From Sphingobacteriales bacterium (GTDB lineage Bacteria > Bacteroidota > Bacteroidia > Chitinophagales > Chitinophagaceae), in contig CANHUD010000002.1 in NCBI GenBank assembly GCA_947463665.1, forward strand, positions 1-31,535: a DNA stretch of 31,535 nt. Direction: 5' to 3'. A program made the position numbers and the translations under genes. The notes under the pieces were generated by a model. The model searched no databases and was not told the DNA's origin. It worked only from the letters and a program-made list of their open reading frames with translations. Each line of letters opens with the position of its first letter. Position 1 is the stretch's first letter. Shown one piece after another: positions 24,902 to 31,535 of the stretch.

Positions 24902-24925
24902 CCTCAGTAGCCCAACCTACTGAGG
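24902..24925. terminator. Hairpin between convergent genes
   Basis: A perfect 9-bp inverted repeat, CCTCAGTAG (24902-24910) and CTACTGAGG (24917-24925), encloses a 6-nt loop. It starts just past the epimerase stop and covers the FkbM stop codon. On the minus strand it is followed by a short T-run, so it resembles an intrinsic terminator best for the FkbM transcript. On the plus strand there is no T-tract, so termination there is less sure. Confidence 0.65.
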
Positions 24926-25729
24926 ATAAATACAGAATATATTGTCCTTCGGCACTTCTCCATCTGGTACAGGAACCAGTAACTCGTCGTAACAGGCATA
25001 TCCCAGATATCGGATATACTCCATCAGCTCAGGACTATCGTTCGTCTCGATCACGATAACCGGTTTGTATTTCCGTACCGTCTCCTGCATACCGCGCAGT
25101 ACATTCAGCTCGTATCCGTCCACATCAATCTTGATCAGATCCGGACACTTACCACTGGCTTCCACATACGCATCAATCGTCATCTGCTCCACCTCCGCAA
25201 CTCCCTTCCGGTGTTCGGGCAGATCAATTACGTTTGCCGTACCCTCATACAGATTGATGCTGATCTTTCCGGGCGCATCCCCTATGGCAAGCTGCTCAAC
25301 CTTCATATCCGAAAATCCATTCAGCCCTATGGTCTCCCGAAGAAGGGAACATAAAGCCGGATGAGGCTCAAACAGTACTATATCCGTTGGCTTCTCCAAA
25401 CCGGTACGCCAGGCAAAACTTACAAACCCATAGTTGGCACCTATATCAAAAATGACAAATGAATCTTTCTGCTGCTGCCGAAGGATTGTTTTCGCCTGCC
25501 GGACCAGATCCCGCTCTATCCCTTTGGTCGAGGCCTTCACCATCGTCCGCATCGGAGCCTGAAACCAGAAAGGCTTTTCATCAAATACGATTTTCTCTCT
25601 TTGAATTTCTAATTTACCACCCGGACGAAGCAATCGGCGGCGAATACCCGACAGTAACTGGCTACCACCTATCCGATTCACCCATTTTTTAGGCAAATAC
25701 CTGTAAAGAAGACTTATTATCCTTTTCAT
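24917..25729 (-). CDS. FkbM-family methyltransferase
   Basis: A 270-residue SAM methyltransferase of the FkbM type. Motif I is 'IFDIGANYGF' (93-102), the second strand 'VLFEPHP' (118-124), and the family hallmark 'LIKIDVDGYELNVLRGM' (198-214), followed by 'KPVIVIETN' (222-230). The N-terminal ~65 residues are basic and carry no known domain. FkbM enzymes methylate hydroxyls on polyketides and on sugars in glycan clusters, so O-methylation of the surface polysaccharide is likely here by context. It stands alone on the minus strand between plus-strand neighbours and ends within a hairpin. Confidence 0.9.
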   Translation of the reverse strand: MKRIISLLYRYLPKKWVNRIGGSQLLSGIRRRLLRPGGKLEIQREKIVFDEKPFWFQAPMRTMVKASTKGIERDLVRQAKTILRQQQKDSFVIFDIGANYGFVSFAWRTGLEKPTDIVLFEPHPALCSLLRETIGLNGFSDMKVEQLAIGDAPGKISINLYEGTANVIDLPEHRKGVAEVEQMTIDAYVEASGKCPDLIKIDVDGYELNVLRGMQETVRKYKPVIVIETNDSPELMEYIRYLGYACYDELLVPVPDGEVPKDNIFCIYPQ

Positions 25730-25846
25730 TACATTTTAAAAATAAACATCATACATTCGTCAGCCAAAAAATCTAATAGGTAACGATCCTGACTACCCTA
25801 TTATTGCAAACAATTTATTACCCAACATATTCGTTGAAAACAGGTT

Positions 25847-27034
25847 ATGTCAACACGAAACATTCAACTAATCCTTCTTGTACTCCTCTTTGCAGGTATC
25901 TATTTCACAGGTAAATACGATTACGATCTGGGCGATTACCGTGTTCAAACCGAAGATCTGCTGCAGTTCAATCAATTCCAGACCCGTGACTCGATCAGCA
26001 ATCGCTATCCGCCGGTAACAAGTCTCATGTATTATGGGTTCATAAAAGCTACATCCCCGGCTCCCTTTAGCAAATCCATCCTCCTTCTTCACTTTGTGCT
26101 CGCAGTTGGGATACAGCTACAATTCAACCTACTGCTCTCTCGCCTCGGCTACAACAAAGAAAACAACTGGCTGAAAAACCTGCTTACCAGCCTCGTAATC
26201 TTTAACCCGTTCATAGTAAGCTTCATCTTACGAGGTGCAAACAGTGAACTGCTCTACATAAATCTATCCTTTACAATCCTGATACTACTGCTGCAATTCA
26301 TAAAAAAACAGCAGACACTTCAGCTTCTATTGCTCGGACTTCTCATGGGAATCTGTATCCTGACCAGAACCCAGGCCTATGCAATTTTAATTGCAACAGT
26401 GTTTATCCTGCTTCGCAACCGGGTACGTCTGGGTATTCTTCTCTTCCTGCTGCCCATCGTAGTGGTTATCACTCCCTGGCAACGCTTCAATGCAAGTTTT
26501 TCAAAAACCTTTATCTCGTCAGGACTTACACCTTCTTTTCGAGACGGTCTCAGTTTTAATAACAAACCGCATCGAACACCCATCGCTCTCCCGGCCTCCG
26601 TAGATAGTTTCTCCCGGAAATTCTATGAAATCTACTATATCCAGCAGGAAGATCTTGAAATACCCCAGCCCATAACTGAAAAAGAATGGGTGGCCAACTA
26701 CCTGCTTGAACATCCAAAAACAGCTGTGGATCTGGCAATTCTTAAATTCTTCCGGTGCTTTTACGGTACTGATTCACAAAGTACATTTTATGAAACCCTG
26801 AACAAATGGATGATGTTCAGCATAATGACAGCCTTCTTCCTCTCCCTCTGGTATGTACGGAAGTCCAGTGCCTGGCATGCCAACTATCTGTACTGGATGT
26901 CCATCGTCTTCATCCTCAATCTGGGAATGTCGATGATCGCCCTGTCCATACTCCGCTACCAGGCACCGCTGCTACCCTACCTCTTTATCCTCATCCTGCT
27001 GGCGATCGATAAAAGATTCCGCCCTATTTCTTAA
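25847..27034 (+). CDS. Polytopic membrane protein, probable GT-C/GT39-like glycosyltransferase
   Basis: A 395-residue protein with about nine to ten hydrophobic segments (around 7-20, 77-97, 111-128, 135-151, 157-172, 176-189, 195-209, 322-336, 350-366, 375-387). The first extracytoplasmic loop is acid-rich ('DYDLGDY', 25-31) and is followed by 'NRYPPVTSLMY' (52-62), reminiscent of ArnT/PMT-like enzymes that use polyprenyl-phosphate sugars; 'RYQAPLLPYLF' near the C-terminus is also typical. A soluble loop spans about 212-310. By family it would transfer a sugar in the periplasm. Assignment rests on topology and weak motifs, so another lipid-linked glycan function is possible. Its 3' end overlaps the convergent adaptor gene by 11 bp. 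Confidence 0.75.
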   Translation: MSTRNIQLILLVLLFAGIYFTGKYDYDLGDYRVQTEDLLQFNQFQTRDSISNRYPPVTSLMYYGFIKATSPAPFSKSILLLHFVLAVGIQLQFNLLLSRLGYNKENNWLKNLLTSLVIFNPFIVSFILRGANSELLYINLSFTILILLLQFIKKQQTLQLLLLGLLMGICILTRTQAYAILIATVFILLRNRVRLGILLFLLPIVVVITPWQRFNASFSKTFISSGLTPSFRDGLSFNNKPHRTPIALPASVDSFSRKFYEIYYIQQEDLEIPQPITEKEWVANYLLEHPKTAVDLAILKFFRCFYGTDSQSTFYETLNKWMMFSIMTAFFLSLWYVRKSSAWHANYLYWMSIVFILNLGMSMIALSILRYQAPLLPYLFILILLAIDKRFRPIS

Positions 27035-28397
27035 CCTCAAAAAGCTCTTCCTTAGGAACGACCTTCACTTTCATGCCGTTGCGCAACAGCTTACTGACCA
27101 CAGTGTACGGACCGGTCACCACCTGATCGCCTTCTTTCAGGCCACCCAGGATCTCAATGTGATTCATGTCCTGTATATCCGTGCGTACCGCTACACGCTT
27201 AACGGTATTGTCTGCATTCAGTACAAAAACAACTTCCTCCAGCTCCTCGGCAAGCCTGGACTGCGGTGCACCATCTGCAGTTTCCTCCTTAGGCCCTTTC
27301 TTCTCCTCCTTCGCTACCAAACCGGTATCACTGCGGTCTCTGGTGGTCACCGCATTGATAGGTACCGATAACACGTTCACTTTCGTCCGGGTCTGTATGT
27401 CCGCACTGGCACTCATACCCGGCCGGAAAGGAAAATTACGGGAAGAAGACGGGTCGATGAGATCCTGATAGGACGATGCATCGAGTCGAATCCTTACCTC
27501 GTAATTGGTCACATCCGTAGTAGAAACCTGTGCAGTACCTCCTACCCCGCGATTGGTACTCGCGATCTGGGTAACCACGCCTTTGAATTTCCGTTTGTTA
27601 TACGCATCCACTTCTACAATCGCTGAATCGCCGATCTTCACCTTGGGAATATCGTTCTCCCCAACATCCACCCTTACTTCAATCACCCGCATATCCGCCA
27701 CCCGCATCATCTCGGTACCGGCCATCATGGAGTTGCCCACCACACGCTCTCCTTTCTTTACATTCAGCAAAGACACCACGCCGCTCATCGGCGACAGCAC
27801 ACTGGTACGCCCCAGATCCTTGTTGGCCCGCTGCAAACTGGCCTGCGCACTCTGCACACCGGCCTGTCCACTGCGAATGCTCTGCTGCGCCGCCGCATAA
27901 TCCGCTTTCGCCGTCAGCCACGCACTTTCCGCCTGCTCAAATTCCAGACGGGAAATCACTTTCTCCTGAAACAACTGCTTCTGACGCTGGTACTGCTTCT
28001 CCGTCTGATCCAGCCGCGCCCTGAACGATTGCAGCGACGCACTGGCATTCTGAACCTGCGCCTGCTGCTGGTTCACACCCGCCGCCGCCTGGTCGCGCTG
28101 CGTAGCCAGAATGTCGGCATACACCCGCGCCAGCAACTGCCCCTTCTGAACACTGTCGCCCTCCTGAACCGTCAGCTCCATAATCTCTCCGGATACGTCC
28201 GGACTGATCTTTACTTCAATCTCAGGATACACCTTGCCACTGGCTGTTACCACTTCGGTGAGGGTCCGCATCGTAGCCTTCTCCACAGCCACCCGTGTAG
28301 ACTCTTCCTTGCCAATGATGCCGGCGGCCTTTAAGCCCAGCAATACACCGATGATCACCACCAGTGCAACGATGATCCATATCCATTTTTTCTTCAT
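27024..28397 (-). CDS. HlyD/MacA-type periplasmic adaptor (membrane fusion protein)
   Basis: A 457-residue adaptor with an N-terminal membrane anchor (about 5-22). A split biotinyl-lipoyl domain ('SPDVSGEIMELTVQEGDSV', 65-83; 'VLSPMSGVVSLLNVKKGERV', 200-219) flanks a long Gln/Ala-rich coiled-coil hairpin (95-195). A beta-barrel follows ('VRVDVGENDIPKVKIGD'), and then a C-terminal membrane-proximal domain interrupted by a charged Lys/Glu-rich linker. It should bridge an inner-membrane transporter to the TolC-like protein encoded 18 nt upstream. It looks MacA-like, but no MacB or RND permease gene is adjacent; the gene downstream is unrelated and on the other strand. Confidence 0.92.
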   Translation of the reverse strand: MKKKWIWIIVALVVIIGVLLGLKAAGIIGKEESTRVAVEKATMRTLTEVVTASGKVYPEIEVKISPDVSGEIMELTVQEGDSVQKGQLLARVYADILATQRDQAAAGVNQQQAQVQNASASLQSFRARLDQTEKQYQRQKQLFQEKVISRLEFEQAESAWLTAKADYAAAQQSIRSGQAGVQSAQASLQRANKDLGRTSVLSPMSGVVSLLNVKKGERVVGNSMMAGTEMMRVADMRVIEVRVDVGENDIPKVKIGDSAIVEVDAYNKRKFKGVVTQIASTNRGVGGTAQVSTTDVTNYEVRIRLDASSYQDLIDPSSSRNFPFRPGMSASADIQTRTKVNVLSVPINAVTTRDRSDTGLVAKEEKKGPKEETADGAPQSRLAEELEEVVFVLNADNTVKRVAVRTDIQDMNHIEILGGLKEGDQVVTGPYTVVSKLLRNGMKVKVVPKEELFEVKK

Positions 28398-28415
28398 GTC
28401 GTCTTATTCAATATT

Positions 28416-29864
28416 TTATAATCGTAATCCCTGTCCTTTGTAAAACTCCAGTACTTTCATCTTGAACACATAATCGTATTGCGCCACCAGCCGGTCGATC
28501 TTCGCACGGGTCAGATTGTTCTGAATCGTCAGCCACTCAATGGTCTGCATCACCCCCAGCTCATACCGCCTGCTCGCTAACTGAAAAGAACGCTCTGCTG
28601 TCTGCACCTGCTTCTCCCGGGCATGATACACCTGAAATGAACCCAGTGCCTGCTGATACGCATTGTATACATCCTGCTTCAACTGCAACGTATCCCGCGT
28701 GATGGCCAGTTTTCCCGACTCAATATCCAGCTTCGCACGATGCAGCTGCGCACGCGATTGCCAGCCATTGAACAGCGGAACCTGGATCGACATACCCAGA
28801 CTCTTACCAAGCTGATTGCGCAACTGGTTAGCATAACCATTCCAGATAGTACTCATGTCTAACTGGCGTTGCCCAATCACCGGTACCATGACAAAAACAG
28901 GCTGAGTACTCGGCGTTTTCACATAGTAACCGGTATTCTGCTCGGTCATCCCGCTGATGAAATTCTGCGTAAAGGACTGGTTGAAGTTGGTCTGCAAACC
29001 GCCAAACATACTGATCGTAGGCATCATACGGCCTTTCTGCGCCCTGTATCCCTCTTCCGCACTCTGTAAACGTAAATTATTTCCCCGGATCTGCGGCTGT
29101 GCTCTTAACGCCGACGAATACACCGCAGCAGGTGTGATCTCCAGAATGTTGTCTAACGGAATCAGCGAAACCGGCGGCGCATCCACTTCAAAAGGCACAT
29201 CTGCCGATAAATTCAGCAGTCCTTTTAATGTGAGCTTGTCGATCTCATACTGCGCCTGCGACTGGATGAGTGTAGCGGAATCGCGGGCTACCTGCGCCTC
29301 CAGCTCCGCCTCGTTCAGCGGAGGAAGACTTCCCGATTCCACCAGTTTGCGCGTGTTCTGGTATTGGGAAAGCGATTGCTTTAACTGTACTTCATTAACG
29401 TTCGACTGCTCCAGACTGAGCAATACCAGCAGATACTGTCGCGCCACATTCAGGCCGATATCATTCTTCGCCTTATCTACCGCCGCTTTATCCGCCTCCA
29501 GCGCATACTGATTTGCTTTTACCGTATGTTGCTGACTGTTCCAGTTGAAGATGGTCACACCTGTTTGGAGCGACTGGTTCTGGAACATGATGTTCGCATC
29601 CTGAAACACGTTGGTATTCCGATTCAGCGATCGTCCAAACGAAAATCCATGATTCAGACTGTAATTCAGCGAAGGATACCGCGCAAACTTACTCTGCCGC
29701 AGCACCAGCTCCGTAGCCCGTGCCTGAATATCCGCCTGCCGCACCGCAATGTTATGCTCCATGGCATATTCCACGCACCGGCGCAGATCCCATACAGTGG
29801 AATCCTGGCCGCTGACGAACAAAAAAAGAGGACCGGCAAAAAGGAATGAAAGAATCGTACGCAT
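28416..29864 (-). CDS. TolC-family outer-membrane efflux protein
   Basis: A 482-residue protein with a signal peptide (MRTILSFLFAGPLFLFVSG, cleaved near Gly19/Gln20). It has two repeats of the outer-membrane-efflux type: a first half starting 'WDLRRCVEYAMEHNIAVRQA' and a second containing 'LGKSLGMSIQVPLFNGWQSRAQLHRAKLDIE', each rich in long helices. 'FNGW' sits at the start of the beta-barrel insertion of the second repeat, as is usual. It would form the trimeric outer-membrane duct for the adaptor encoded directly downstream. A candidate promoter sits about 40 nt upstream. The substrate exported is unknown. Confidence 0.93.
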   Translation of the reverse strand: MRTILSFLFAGPLFLFVSGQDSTVWDLRRCVEYAMEHNIAVRQADIQARATELVLRQSKFARYPSLNYSLNHGFSFGRSLNRNTNVFQDANIMFQNQSLQTGVTIFNWNSQQHTVKANQYALEADKAAVDKAKNDIGLNVARQYLLVLLSLEQSNVNEVQLKQSLSQYQNTRKLVESGSLPPLNEAELEAQVARDSATLIQSQAQYEIDKLTLKGLLNLSADVPFEVDAPPVSLIPLDNILEITPAAVYSSALRAQPQIRGNNLRLQSAEEGYRAQKGRMMPTISMFGGLQTNFNQSFTQNFISGMTEQNTGYYVKTPSTQPVFVMVPVIGQRQLDMSTIWNGYANQLRNQLGKSLGMSIQVPLFNGWQSRAQLHRAKLDIESGKLAITRDTLQLKQDVYNAYQQALGSFQVYHAREKQVQTAERSFQLASRRYELGVMQTIEWLTIQNNLTRAKIDRLVAQYDYVFKMKVLEFYKGQGLRL

Positions 29865-29904
29865 CAGCTTTCCTGGTTATTCCGACGGCACCACCGGCGG
29901 TCTG

Positions 29905-29935
29905 CAAAGATTCAACCAAAAAACGGGATTCTCAA
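29905..29935 (-). promoter_or_regulatory. Candidate Bacteroidota promoter for the tolC-hlyD pair
   Basis: On the minus strand, TTTTG (ending at 29933) is followed by 20 nt and AATCTTTG (29912-29905). This matches the Bacteroidota TTG, 19-21 nt, TAnnTTTG form except for the first base of the -7 box. Initiation near 29898 would give a short leader of about 34 nt before the ATG at 29864. The rest of the 116-bp gap shows nothing else certain. Confidence 0.45.
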
Positions 29936-29980
29936 AATCACTAATACCTAAATAAGACCGTTCGTATCAAAACAACCTAA

Positions 29981-31129
29981 CTAAAGCCGTTCTAAATCCC
30001 GGATCAGATAGTCGGCATCCTCCAGACCCACATAAATCCGGATCATCCGGTGATCTCTATTCTCTGCATCAAAAGCCTCCCGAGGCATCGTGGCCAGTTT
30101 GGGAATCAGTAAAGACTCATGGCCTCCCCAGCTGACGGCCATTTTGAAATGCTTCAGCCCGTCGCAAAAAGCCTCAATCTCCTCCGCCCGCCTATGCGTT
30201 ACATAAAAGGATAGCAGCCCCGGAGCCGCACCCATCTGCTGCTTCGCCAGGGCATATTGAGGATACGCCGGATCAAACGGATAAATCACGGATTCCACTT
30301 TCGGATGCTGACGTAAATACTTCCAGATGGTATCCGTTGTGCGCTGTATGCGCTCCAGCCGGGCCGGCAATGTGCGCAACCCCCGGAGCAACAGCCAGGC
30401 ATTGAATGGCTGTATCCCGCTGCCCACACACATATACTCACTCAGAAAGATACGCCTCATCATATCCTCCGTTCCGGTTAGTACTCCGCCCAGTGTATCG
30501 CTATGCCCGCTGATATATTTCGTAGCGGTCTGCATCACAATGTCAATACCCAACTCGATCGGACGCTGGTACAATCCGGTTGCGTATGTATTATCTATCA
30601 GGGTTATTATACCACGCGGACGGGCCAGTTCGGAAATGGCCCGAAGGTCCTGCAGTTCCAGATACCAGGAAGTGGGTGATTCCAGATAAATAAAGGTTGT
30701 ATTGGGCCGAATGGCCGCTTCCACCTTCGCGGGATCCTTGCCATCCACATAGGTGGTGGTCACGCCAAAACGAGGCAGGATACGGTCGAACAGATGCCGG
30801 GTCCAGCTATACGGATGGTCCACACTGATGATGTGATCGCCCTGCTTCACATTCGCCAGTACACCCGCAAACGTGGCGGCCGCACCGTTGTTGAACACCA
30901 GCGCATCTTCGGCCCCATCCAGTGCCGCCAGTTTTTTCCGGAGGATATCAACCGTAGGATTCAGCCCCCTGCTGTAAATATAACCACCCATCTCATCCTG
31001 AAAACGCTGCCGCATGGCCTCCACCGTGGTAAAAGCAAAATTGCTGGTCTGTACAATGGGTGGCGCAATCGCCTGAAAATAAGCGTCGCGGTCTTCTCCC
31101 AGCTCGTTGAGAATATAACTTAAATCCAT
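29981..31129 (-). CDS. Cystathionine gamma-synthase/lyase-family PLP enzyme
   Basis: A 382-residue fold-type I PLP enzyme of the Cys/Met metabolism family. 'YIYSRGLNPTVDILRKKLAALDGAEDALVF' (50-79) carries the Tyr and Arg that hold PLP phosphate. 'LIDNTYATGLYQRP' (177-190) has the Asp179 that pairs with the pyridine nitrogen, and 'TATKYISGHSDTLGGV' (201-216) contains the Schiff-base Lys204. Members perform gamma-replacement or beta/gamma-elimination in methionine and cysteine metabolism (MetB, MetC, MGL). Which one cannot be told from motifs. It is not obviously related to the glycan genes; it lies between the tolC gene and a repeat hairpin, on the same strand. Confidence 0.9.
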   Translation of the reverse strand: MDLSYILNELGEDRDAYFQAIAPPIVQTSNFAFTTVEAMRQRFQDEMGGYIYSRGLNPTVDILRKKLAALDGAEDALVFNNGAAATFAGVLANVKQGDHIISVDHPYSWTRHLFDRILPRFGVTTTYVDGKDPAKVEAAIRPNTTFIYLESPTSWYLELQDLRAISELARPRGIITLIDNTYATGLYQRPIELGIDIVMQTATKYISGHSDTLGGVLTGTEDMMRRIFLSEYMCVGSGIQPFNAWLLLRGLRTLPARLERIQRTTDTIWKYLRQHPKVESVIYPFDPAYPQYALAKQQMGAAPGLLSFYVTHRRAEEIEAFCDGLKHFKMAVSWGGHESLLIPKLATMPREAFDAENRDHRMIRIYVGLEDADYLIRDLERL

Positions 31130-31133
31130 GATA

Positions 31134-31199
31134 GAGATTAGAGGTTAGAGGTTAGAGATTAATCACAATACTAATCTCTATTCTCTAAAATCTAATCAC
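31134..31199. repeat. 7-bp tandem repeats in opposed arms forming a hairpin
   Basis: Four head-to-tail 7-mers (GAGATTA, GAGGTTA, GAGGTTA, GAGATTA; 31134-31161) face four imperfect reverse-complement 7-mers (31172-31199) across a 10-nt spacer. The innermost pair (31155-31161 with 31172-31178) is perfect; the outer pairs carry one or two mismatches. The outermost right unit covers the stop codon of the upstream GT2. It could fold into a ~28-bp imperfect hairpin, acting as a terminator-like or REP/MITE-like element. Confidence 0.75.
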
Positions 31200-31535
31200 C
31201 GTTTAAACAAACCATATTTCAGAATACAGTAAATCGCCCGGAAACCATCTCTCCAGCCGATCTTCTTACCCTCTTCATACGTACGGCCATAATAGGAAAT
31301 ACCTACTTCATAAATCCGCACTTTCGGTACACGCGAGATCTTAGCCGTCACTTCCGGCTCAAAACCAAAGCGCTTCTCCTCCAGCCGGAGGGATTTGAGC
31401 AGATCGGCACGGAATAATTTGTAACAGGTCTCCATATCGGTCAGGTTCAGATTCGTAAACATGTTCGATAAAAACGTTAGGAACCGATTCCCGATCGTGT
31501 GCCAGAAAAACAGGATCCGGTGTGGTCTTCCACCC
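31196..31535 (-). CDS. Glycosyltransferase family 2, DPM1-like (partial, N-terminus missing)
   Basis: Only the last 112 codons are in the window; the frame stays open past the right edge, so the true start is outside. The visible 'GGRPHRILFFWHTIGNRFLTFLSN' region followed by 'LTDMETCYKLFR' and 'RFGFEPEVTAKISR' is characteristic of polyprenol-phosphate mannose/glucose synthase-like GT2 enzymes, with the acceptor-side 'GFEPE' and the basic 'GRTYEEGKKIGWRDG' segment. Such proteins charge undecaprenyl phosphate with a sugar for periplasmic GT-C enzymes. The plus-strand GT-C-like protein about 4 kb away could be a user, though this is speculative. The stop codon lies inside the repeat hairpin. Confidence 0.85.
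   Translation of the reverse strand, partial: GGRPHRILFFWHTIGNRFLTFLSNMFTNLNLTDMETCYKLFRADLLKSLRLEEKRFGFEPEVTAKISRVPKVRIYEVGISYYGRTYEEGKKIGWRDGFRAIYCILKYGLFKR

Noticed and set aside
1..31535. CRISPR arrays, tRNA or rRNA genes, insertion sequences, phage genes.
   Set aside because: No spaced direct repeats, cloverleaf, rRNA-like sequence, transposase or integrase motif was found on either strand by eye.

Overview
The window looks like a chromosomal segment of a Bacteroidota bacterium, most likely of the Chitinophagaceae type. This rests on the protein families, on two promoter-like sites of the Bacteroidota form (TTG, about 20 nt, then a TAnnTTTG-like box), on weak Shine-Dalgarno signals and on moderate GC. 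The genus is an inference and was not tested. Most of the window is a surface-polysaccharide locus.

Positions 1 to about 21.2 kb form one very long minus-strand gene train with 18 genes, read from high to low coordinates. Nearly all junctions overlap or are separated by 30 nt or less. It begins with a LuxR-type regulator whose receiver domain is degenerate. An ABC exporter follows (Wzm-like permease, Wzt-like ATPase with a C-terminal cargo-binding domain), then a WbpP-type UDP-GlcNAc 4-epimerase, a Wza-like outer-membrane export lipoprotein and a Wzc-like co-polymerase/tyrosine kinase. Downstream come glycosyltransferases (six GT4, three GT2), two AsnB-type amidotransferases and a Wzy/WaaL-type membrane protein. 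The last glycosyltransferase runs off the left edge. The train can supply sugar epimerisation, chain building, possible amidation, polymerisation or ligation, and export. No flippase and no initiating phosphoglycosyltransferase are visible.

From 21.5 to 27 kb the genes switch strand often: a SAM methyltransferase (minus), a CapK/PaaK-like adenylate-forming enzyme with an SDR epimerase (plus), an FkbM methyltransferase (minus) and a polytopic GT-C-like membrane protein (plus). They look like accessory glycan-modification genes. A hairpin separates the convergent epimerase and FkbM genes.

From 27 to 31.5 kb, all on the minus strand, lie a TolC-type outer-membrane protein and an HlyD/MacA-type adaptor (one operon with a candidate promoter and no permease beside it), a cystathionine gamma-synthase/lyase-family PLP enzyme, a striking 7-bp-repeat hairpin, and the C-terminal part of a polyprenol-phosphate-mannose-synthase-like GT2 cut by the right edge.

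The most unusual points are the phosphorylation-independent-looking regulator at the head of the glycan operon, the coexistence of ABC-type and Wzy-type assembly parts, the two unlike AsnB paralogues around a GT2 pair, a GT2 with an unrecognised 150-residue N-terminal region, and the repeat hairpin. All identifications come from reading motifs by eye; no database search was run.
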